Position numbers and translations under genes: made by a program
The notes under the pieces: model-generated
Databases searched by the model: none
Told to the model about the DNA's origin: nothing
The model's input: only the letters and a program-made list of their open reading frames with translations
From: Scenedesmus sp. ARA3
Taxonomy: Eukaryota; Chlorophyta; Chlorophyceae; Sphaeropleales; Scenedesmaceae
Length of the DNA stretch: 14,396 bases
Direction of reading: 5' to 3'
Assembly (NCBI GenBank): GCA_004335835.1
Contig: RWJK01000114.1
Coordinates: 1-14,396, forward strand
Shown here: one piece after another, positions 9,390 through 14,396 of the stretch
Numbering within the stretch: position 1 is the first letter of the stretch
How the letters are laid out: each line of letters begins with the position of its first letter

Positions 9390-10380
9390 GCTGCAATGAT
9401 GCGCAAGCGTCAACAGCATGCCCCCTTAAAGGTAGGGTTTTCCCAAACAGTGTGGCGCGCCTACTCATGATGCATGACATGCAGCCAACACACCATGCAT
9501 CATACCAGTGACTAGTCACCAAGACAGGGCCACAGGCCCACCCACCAGCCAAGCAATGATGCGCAAGCGTCAACAACATGCCTTCTGACAAAAGTGACGC
9601 ACCAACTCATGATGCGTGATGTTGCACCTAACACGTAATGCACATGACCCAACACATCATGCGTGATGATGCAGCTAGAATTCAGCCCGTGTGGCGCACC
9701 TCCAAGCAAAGCACAAGCGTCAAAAGCAAGCTCCCGTGCAGTGTAGCGCAGCTCCTCATGATGCGTGGCGATGCACCCAACACATAATGCATCATGTTGC
9801 AGCTCAAGTTCAGCCGGCGTGGCGCACCTCCACGCAATGCAGTGCGATGGAACTCCTCAAGAAACTGTACGGTGCATCTGCTCATCAAGCTGTTTGATGT
9901 ACCTCCCACCACATGATGCAGTTTGCCTGCTCATCAGGCCCACCCAGTGGGCACCAAGAAGCCAAGCATCGATGCACAAGCGTCAAAAGCAAGCTCCCGT
10001 GCAGTGGGACGCAGCTCCTCATGATGCGTGATGTTGCACCCAACACATAATGCATCACGTTGCAGCTCAAGTGCAGCCCGTGTGGCGCACCTCCAAGCAC
10101 AAGCGTCAAAAGCAAGCTCTCTGCAGTGGGACGCACCTTCTCATGATGCGTGGCATGATGCACCCAACACATAATGCATCATGCTGCAGCTCAACTTCAG
10201 CCGGTGTGGCGCACCTCCACACAATGCAGTGCGATGGAACGCCTCATGAAGCCGTACGGCGCATCTGCTCATCAAGCTGTTTGATGTACCACCCATCATG
10301 TTGCAGCTCAGGTTCAGTGCGTGGTGCATCTTGTCTGCTCATCAGGCAGTTTGGCACACCTCCACCTAATGCAGTAGTAT
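9390..10380. repeat. Composite tandem satellite (A and B modules)
   Basis: A module beginning gc(a/g)caagcgtcaa recurs at 9401, 9561, 9711, 9974 and 10097. The best-kept A module (about 123 bp, e.g. 9974-10096) runs through ctcatgatgcgtg, cacccaacacataatgcatca and gcagctcaa to gtggcgcacctcca. After the 9711 and 10097 copies follows a B module (about 140 bp) containing caatgcagtgcgatggaac and ctgctcatcaagctgtttgatg. The order is therefore A'-A'-AB-A-AB. The array is rich in ATGCAT and TCATGA palindromes. Open frames inside it are by-products of the repeat. Confidence 0.8.
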
Positions 10381-10453
10381 GCACTTCCACACATTGTGTA
10401 AATCTGATAGCTCACCACAGTTATGGCATGCAAGCAGCACGCCATCATCCATC

Positions 10454-10458
10454 TTACA
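10454..10458 (-). promoter_or_regulatory. Candidate TGTAA polyadenylation signal of the minus-strand membrane-protein gene
   Basis: The first minus-strand TGTAA (plus-strand TTACA) past the stop at 11087, about 630 bases downstream. If used, the 10565-10845 tandem array lies in the 3' UTR. Weak evidence on its own. Confidence 0.3.
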
Positions 10459-10564
10459 TGCATTCTGCATGAACAATCATGCAACAACGGCTGCATTGGA
10501 AAGTGGGCGATCTGCGAAGGCCATCAACACAGGCGTTTTGCGTGCATTATGCAGGCGTTAGTTC

Positions 10565-10845
10565 AATCCTGCAGCACTGCAGTACCCTACAGTACCTGGA
10601 GAGCCATGTGCCGCAGCACGCACACAGTGCAGGTGTAACTTTGAGTGCAGCACTGCAGTACCCTACAACAGTACCTGCATAGTCATGCACGCACACGGTG
10701 CAGGTACAGTTTTGAGTGCAGTCCTGCAGCACTGCAGTACCCTACAGTACCTGCATAGTACTATGACTAGTCATGCACGCACACAGTGCAGGTGTAGTGT
10801 TGAGTGCAGTCCTACAGCACTGCACTACTCCCAAACGCTATGCAG
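10565..10845. repeat. Tandem repeat of about 79 bp, four copies
   Basis: Copies are marked by (g/a)cagcactgca(g) at 10571, 10647, 10726 and 10814 (steps 76, 79 and 88). Each unit carries gtaccctaca(gta)cctg, atgcacgcacac.gtgcaggt and ttgagtgcagtcc. The last copy is the most diverged and the third has a 9-10 base insertion. CTGCAG and GTAC palindromes are dense. No coding sense. Confidence 0.85.
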
Positions 10846-11086
10846 CAGCATGCTCACATTGCAGCTGTATGTTGCTGCCCTGTTCAGCCCCCACTACCCC
10901 AATCTACGCCACAGTGCCACACAACAATCCAAATCAGAGCCACGTACCAATGCACCATGTGATATGTTGTGCAGCCTGCCTGAGAAGACCCCACAATGCC
11001 ACATGCATGTGCACCAGTCCTGAACAGGTTGCAACATCATGTCATAACAAGTTACTACCATGTTACTTTTTGTCGTCATCATCATC

Positions 11087-11189
11087 TCACACAGCATCAG
11101 CCACCAGTGGGACCATTTCCCGCAGCAGCAGCCACAGGCCGACGTACAGCAGCAGTGTGTACACCACCAGGCAAGGCCCGTGGAACACC
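11087..11189 (-). CDS. Multi-pass membrane-protein gene (minus strand), last exon 5 with stop
   Basis: Found from splice logic because it is only 34 codons long. After a (CTG)n CAG|G acceptor (exon starts at 11189), one base completes the codon left by exon 4 (TG + G = Trp). The frame then runs VFHGP, a clear hydrophobic span (CLVVYTLLLYVGLWLLL), REMVPLVADAV and TGA at 11089-11087. Hydrophobic, well-formed coding right after an acceptor, and the exact phase fit to exon 4, make this the likely C-terminus: one membrane helix and a short tail. Confidence 0.65.
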
Positions 11190-11191
11190 CT

Positions 11192-11234
<43 letters not shown>
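11190..11234 (-). repeat. CTG tract forming the acceptor region of exon 5
   Basis: Pure CTG on the minus (sense) strand, ending in CAG|G at the exon 5 border. It stands in the place of a pyrimidine tract. Confidence 0.8.
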
Positions 11235-11235
<1 letters not shown>

Positions 11236-11441
11236 CGTCAGACTAAATCACGATGTATGATTGCAGTGAACGCGCCCCTTTTCAGGATTTGCAGGTCTCT
11301 TTGCAGCAGGCACCAGCAAAGCAGATGTGAACAGCTCCTAACCAACACAGCGGCAGTTGACAAAGTTGCTTTAAGGAGCCTTCAAACGCTTTGGAAGCAG
11401 CCGATCAGGTGCAGCACCAGCAGCAGCAGCACCAGCAGCAG

Positions 11442-11473
<32 letters not shown>

Positions 11474-11625
11474 GTAGCAACAGCAGCAGCAGCCCCGCCA
11501 CATTTGCATTTTGCCGGCTGCCATCTGTGCATGACAAACAGTGCACGGCATGGTACAGTAGCTACCAGACATCTCATGCGGTTGGGTTAAGTCCCCGATT
11601 CTGTGCAATCTCCAGGCCTGCTCAC

Positions 11626-12140
11626 CATTCGAGTGGGTGATCCATCAATTGATCTGGCTGCAGCTCCAACAGCAGGTCACCACAGCGCAGCTGCACCACG
11701 CCAGCTGCAGCCGCAGCAGCAGATTGTGCACTTGGCTGCGCTGCTGCTGGTGCTGCTGCTGCTGTGTCGCCGGCTGCTGCATTGCTTGCTCCACCTGATG
11801 CTGCTGCTGCTGACGTGCTGCAGCCTGCCTTGCTGCAGCAGCTGCTACTGCCGGCAGCATTGTCTGCAGACTGCTGCTGCTGCCGCTGTTGCTGTTGCTG
11901 CTGCCGCTTTTCCAGCAGGAACAGCCTCCTAGCAGCAAAGTCGCTCCAGCAAGCCATTATGCAAGGCAGCAGCACACCAACTGTTATCTGCAAGAACCAC
12001 ACCGTCTGCAAGCACATGCTCTCAGCTGTGACTCTAGATGACTGCCCAGCTCCCGCGATGCTGCCGCTGCTGCTGCTGCTGCTGCTGCTGCTGCAAGCTG
12101 CATCCTTGAGACTTGACATGTCAATGGGCAGCAGCAGCAT
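11626..12140 (-). CDS. Multi-pass membrane-protein gene (minus strand), exon 4
   Basis: Open for 171 codons plus two bases. It starts after atcactcgcag|ATG in phase 0, matching the phase-0 end of exon 3, and ends GAA TG|GTGAGC in phase 2, matching exon 5. Unspliced, the frame would stop two codons later. Content: a start MLLLPIDMSSLKDAAC, a Ser run, then SMCLQTVWFLQITVGVLLPC plus IMACW (probable membrane span), a basic SDFAARRLFLLEKR edge, a Gln-rich stretch, a long Ala/Ser-rich part, and VVQLRCGDLLLELQP near the end. The frame is also open further upstream to 12218 (LTIPLLLLAWLLP), so an earlier acceptor such as gctgtgaag|G is possible. Function unknown; probably a cytosolic Gln/Ala-rich loop between two helices. 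Confidence 0.6.
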
Positions 12141-12490
12141 CTGCGAGTGATGAGGCAGCAGCCAAGCCAGCAGCAGCAGCGGAATAGTGAGACCTTCACA
12201 GCTGCTGCTACAGCTCATTGCTTAAATGTGCACGCACTGAAAACCTAATGTGTGCGGTGCCTTGTGTGCTGCGCTGTCCAGCAGCCGCCTTGAACCCCAG
12301 ACACAACAGCAATACAGAAAACACCTGGGCGATTGCTATTGAAAGCAGCCTGCAAGGGCTGCGTCAACCCTAAAGGTGTGCAATGTGATGTGCTGCACGG
12401 ACCAGTAGCCGCCACAGGCGCTGCATGTGCGCCATGCGGGAAGATTCAAGCAAGCAGTGCTCCGACACAACCCGAACCTTAAGCCCTCAC
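12141..12490 (-). repeat. Intron 3 with two decayed copies of the 3' half of exon 3
   Basis: The end of exon 3 (cagcgcctgtggcggctgctgg.. through the donor) recurs at about 12445-12383 and about 12300-12230 (plus-strand markers at 12517, 12402 and 12278; steps 115 and 124). The first copy still reads MAHMQRLWRLLVRAAHHIAHL and then stops; the second keeps RLLDSAAHKAPHT. The CAG|GTGAGG donor is lost in both (cacctttagg, cacattagg). Confidence 0.75.
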
Positions 12491-12628
12491 CTGTGCGGTG
12501 TGGTGTGCTGTTTTGTCCAGCAGCCGCCACAGGCGCTGCATGTTTGCCACGTGGGAGGGGTGCAGCAGCACCAGGGGGCACACATGGCGGGGCGTGTACA
12601 ACCACATGTACATGCCAGCACACACCGC
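12491..12628 (-). CDS. Multi-pass membrane-protein gene (minus strand), exon 3
   Basis: Exactly 46 codons, phase 0 at both ends, between a (CTG/TTG)n CTGCAG|G acceptor and the strong donor CACAG|GTGAGG. The peptide opens AVCAGMYMWLYTP (hydrophobic, apparently continuing the span begun in exon 2), then VCPLVLLHPSHVANMQRLW, RLLDKTAHHTAQ. The borders are also marked by decayed copies outside: 5'-end copy near 12854, 3'-half copies near 12402 and 12278. No motif tells the function. Confidence 0.7.
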
Positions 12629-12630
12629 CT

Positions 12631-12666
<36 letters not shown>

Positions 12667-12716
12667 GCAACAACAACAGCAACAGCAACAGCAGCAATAG
12701 CAGCAACAGCAGCAAT
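12631..12716 (-). repeat. CTG/TTG tract forming the acceptor region of exon 3
   Basis: Interrupted CAG/CAA on the plus strand, CTG/TTG on the sense strand, ending CTGCAG|G at exon 3. The TTG interruptions make it more pyrimidine-like in character than the pure runs. Confidence 0.8.
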
Positions 12717-12769
12717 GAGATGATGTGTTAAGACATGTTTAAGCCGTGCAGCATTGGACTTTTGCTGGA

Positions 12770-12857
12770 GGTAGGTTACTGTCAGGTCCAATATCACACC
12801 TGGGGTCACACCTGGCGGGTGCGTACAACCACAAGTACAGGCCGCACACACCGCCTG
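12770..12857 (-). pseudogene. Frameshifted copy of the start of exon 3 inside intron 2
   Basis: After caatgccag|G at 12854, gcggtgtgtgc-ggcctgtacttgtggttgtac matches the start of exon 3 but lacks one base (gctggc became gcggc). The phase-0 frame therefore turns into CACTCGCTHPP instead of GMYMWLYTP. It continues with cgccaggtgtgaccccaggtg, related to exon 3's cgccatgtgtgccccctggtg. It lies about 226 bp before the true exon 3 acceptor. Confidence 0.75.
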
Positions 12858-12978
12858 GCATTGGCATTGGCAGCAGCAGCACCAACAGTGGAGCAACAAC
12901 AACCATGTAGGTATATGTATGTTGAACTAGTAACACTGTCTGGTCACAGAGCTGAGTGGGTGCAATAACCGTGGGTAA

Positions 12979-13180
12979 CGCCACCTAGTGACACACTCTA
13001 GTGACACACCCCTAGTGACACCAACCAGTGACACCGCATGGTGACACATCCTGGTGATGCACCGTAGTCACGCACTGTAGTGACACCGCCCAGTGAAACT
13101 ACCAAGTGTCACCACTCAGTGACACAACCTGGTGACACCTACTAGTGACACCACTGGTGACGCCAACGAGTGACGTTACC
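12979..13180. repeat. Degenerate minisatellite, AGTGACACC-type monomers (first block)
   Basis: About a dozen monomers of 14-17 bp with the core (a/g)GTGACacc, diverged by point changes (e.g. gtagtcacgcac, agtgaaactacc, aagtgtcacc). Lies in intron 2 of the minus-strand gene, next to the exon 2 copy. Ends at tgacgttaccaagctcggcatg, a phrase repeated after the second block. Confidence 0.85.
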
Positions 13181-13263
13181 AAGCTCGGCATGCACAGCCT
13201 CTACTACAACCACTGTGACTCTGACTGAAAACTCTTGTCGGTGGTTGTGATGTGTCTGCGCAC

Positions 13264-13429
13264 TTGTACTGCCAGGTTGAGACCAACTAGGCCGACGATT
13301 GTGAACACGTGCAGCCAGATCAGCGCCACTACGCCCGACACAAACGTCACCAGCTTGATGAAGCAGGACAGCGCGTCGTTGTAGGGGCCGCTCCACACCA
13401 CAAGGCCCAGGATGATGGAGGCGTGCCAA
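13264..13429 (-). CDS. Intact second copy of exon 2 (2'), possible alternative exon
   Basis: A 55-codon match to exon 2, starting at the shared WHAS and ending LNLAVQ|GTGCGC in the same phase 0. By my count 17 of 55 codons differ, 8 silently, with no gap or stop. Hydrophobic character is retained: SWHASIILGLVVW, then CFIKLVTFVSGVVALIWLHVF. Before WHAS the two copies diverge, and the best acceptor in the right phase is the weak ccattgag|T at 13429 (plus-strand coordinates), with a poor pyrimidine tract. It could be spliced in place of exon 2 (same entry and exit phases) but not together with it. Or it is a young unused duplicate. The segment, with flanking minisatellite, is duplicated at an offset of 518 bp. 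Confidence 0.5.
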
Positions 13430-13450
13430 CTCAATGGCCAACCCGCTAGG

Positions 13451-13680
13451 TCCACTAGTGACACTACCTAGTGACACCACCCAGTGACACAGCCTGGTGA
13501 CACATCCTGGTGACGCCCCCTATTGACGCATCGTAGTGACAACACCCAGTGAAATTACCTAGTGACGAGTTTGGTGGCGTCACTCGCTTCTGTAACAAAG
13601 TGGTGTCACTAGTTGGCGTCCTAGGTAGTGTCACTAAGTGGTGTCACTTGTCAGTGAAGCGAGTGACGCTACCAAACTCG
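13451..13680. repeat. Second AGTGACACC minisatellite block containing a 24-bp inverted repeat
   Basis: About eight monomers (13451-13566), then an inverted repeat: the arm at 13567-13590 (gagtttggtgg..cgcttc) pairs with 13656-13679 with one mismatch around a 65-base loop. The loop holds monomers in the opposite orientation (gtggtgtcact). The right arm runs into accaaactcggcatgca, the same phrase that ends the first block at 13178-13194. Confidence 0.85.
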
Positions 13681-13781
13681 GCATGCAAAACCTCAAGTTG
13701 AGGCCCTTAACTACAATCACTACGATTTGAACACAAATTGTTGTTGGGTGGTGGTGACGTGTCGACCCTGAAAATGCGCAC

Positions 13782-13977
13782 CTGTACTGCCAGGTTCAGC
13801 CCCACAGGTCTGACCACTCTGAACACATGCAGCCAGTTCAGCGCCACCACCCCCGACACAAACGTCACCAGCTTGATGAAGCAGGACAGCGAGTCATTGT
13901 AGGGGCCGGCCCACACCGCAAGGCCCAGGATGCTGGAGGCGTGCCAGCTCACCCGCCAGCAGCACATCAGCACGTCC
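13782..13977 (-). CDS. Multi-pass membrane-protein gene (minus strand), exon 2
   Basis: 196 bases: one base completing a codon from exon 1, then 65 codons ending in phase 0 at gtaCAG|GTGCGC. It is entered from a (CTG)n CAG|G acceptor. The peptide runs DVLMCCWRVSWHASSILGLA, VWAGPYNDSLS, then CFIKLVTFVSGVVALNWLHVF (a strong membrane span) and RVVRPVGLNLAVQ, which with exon 3's AVCAGMYMWLY forms another hydrophobic stretch. The GPYND turn and the Lys in the first helix are kept in copy 2', suggesting constraint. No family recognised. Confidence 0.7.
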
Positions 13978-14060
13978 CTGCAGCAGCAGCAGCAGCAGCA
14001 GCAGTAGCAGCAACAGCAGCGGCGGCGGCGGCGGCACAGGCATTGTTGTGGGTGTCTGCC
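13978..14060 (-). repeat. CTG then CCG tract at the acceptor of exon 2
   Basis: On the sense strand a short CCG run (plus-strand ggcggcggcggcgg near 14020-14034) passes into CTG/TTG repeats ending CTGCAG|G. The rest of intron 1 towards 14180 shows nothing recognisable. Confidence 0.75.
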
Positions 14061-14189
14061 GTTGAACATGTGTTTGTGCGTGTGTGTGCGAGCGCTGTGC
14101 TGCTGCTCATCATGTTGGTGTTTGTGACGGCATGTTGACACACTACATAACAAACACAAGTGATGTTGTTGCTGCAGCCTGTTACTCAC

Positions 14190-14250
14190 CTACATGCCCC
14201 CTAGCTTGCAGGCTTGAGCCAGCGCAGCACTGCTGTCTGCTGTTGCTTTT
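14190..14250 (-). pseudogene. Decayed copy of the end of exon 1
   Basis: The last ~50 bases of exon 1 with its donor recur about 95 bp downstream, ending ATGTAG|GTGAGT at 14190/14189. The GTGAGT donor is intact. The copy carries stops: TAG at the junction in the ATG frame, and TAG (agctag) in the frame that fits exon 2. It is also preceded by a CAG/CAA tract. Confidence 0.75.
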
Positions 14251-14284
14251 GCTACTGCTGTTGCTGCTGCTGTTCATTACTCAC

Positions 14285-14337
14285 CTCCATGCCCCATGGC
14301 TCGCAGGCTTCAGCCAACGCAGCACTGTTGTCCGCCA

Positions 14338-14396
<59 letters not shown>
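14285..14396 (-). CDS. Multi-pass membrane-protein gene (minus strand), exon 1 part, cut by the window end
   Basis: The exon ends at the canonical donor ATGGAG|GTGAGT (14285/14284). Two frames are open. The frame that fits exon 2 (phase 2: ..TGG AG + G GAC) reads poly-Gln, WRTTVLRWLKPASHGAW, then Arg across the junction. The other frame has an ATG at 14338-14336 (MADNSAALAEACEPWGME) but ends in phase 0 and would not join exon 2. I favour the first. The CAG tract from about 14340 to the window end would then encode poly-Gln and the gene would continue beyond the window. If instead translation starts at 14338, an unseen exon is needed between exons 1 and 2. Confidence 0.5.
14339..14396 (+). repeat. 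CTG microsatellite at the right edge
   Basis: Nearly pure CTG on the plus strand, CAG on the sense strand of the minus gene, about 19 units and running off the window. It probably marks an assembly break, as does the tract at the left edge. Confidence 0.9.

Noticed and set aside
9691..10561. Several short open frames with repeated His/Cys-rich peptides
   Set aside because: Products of the tandem satellite; the same peptide recurs only because the DNA does, and the frames are broken irregularly.
10996..11640. 214-codon plus-strand frame rich in Ser
   Set aside because: Runs across minus-strand exon 5, its CTG acceptor tract and intron 4; low-complexity Ser/Asn from CAG repeats, with no domain.
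11603..12150. Plus-strand poly-Leu/Ala frames
   Set aside because: Opposite exon 4 of the minus-strand gene, which has phase-compatible splice sites and membrane-like content.
12425..12731. Plus-strand poly-Gln/Ala frames
   Set aside because: They cross exon 3 and its acceptor tract on the other strand; no start context or domain.

Overview
The window looks like nuclear DNA of a green alga, most likely a chlorophyte of the Chlorophyceae type. This is inferred from intron-rich genes with GTGAG donors and CAG|G acceptors, very frequent CAG/CTG tracts coding poly-Ser/Ala/Gln, TGTAA motifs where poly(A) signals are expected, and the absence of bacterial-style gene packing. Species cannot be named from sequence alone. 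Both ends lie in CTG microsatellite, so the window may be a contig bounded by repeats.

Layout. (1) 1-6390, plus strand: the 3' part of a leucine-rich-repeat (LRR) membrane-protein gene. Three exons join in phase: 425-1472 (ends phase 1), 2568-2848 (starts phase 1, ends phase 0) and 4429-6390 (starts phase 0, stop at 6388-6390). The spaces around them are filled with tandem, partly decayed copies of the neighbouring exon edges at steps of about 115-160 bp. (2) 6516-6830: decayed copies of the gene's own 3' end, with a candidate TGTAA at 6840. (3) 7350-7577, minus strand: a possible small 75-residue two-helix membrane protein. (4) 7578-9389: nothing recognised. (5) 9390-10380: a composite tandem satellite; 10565-10845: a second, ~79-bp tandem array. 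(6) 11087-14396, minus strand: a multi-pass membrane-protein gene rebuilt from splice signals as five exons, each junction phase-compatible: (14396)-14285, 13977-13782, 12628-12491, 12140-11626 and 11189-11087 with the stop. Its introns also carry decayed or intact copies of adjacent exons, plus AGTGACACC-type minisatellites.

The main observation is architectural. In two unrelated genes on opposite strands, introns are largely built from tandem 'echoes' of the flanking exon edge: donor-containing copies follow a donor, and acceptor-containing copies precede an acceptor. One set, five acceptors spaced exactly 126 bp (42 codons) before the last LRR exon, stays open and in frame, so choice of acceptor could lengthen the protein in 42-residue steps. 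In the minus-strand gene an intact second copy of exon 2 has the same phases and could be an alternative exon. The functions of all three genes are unknown.
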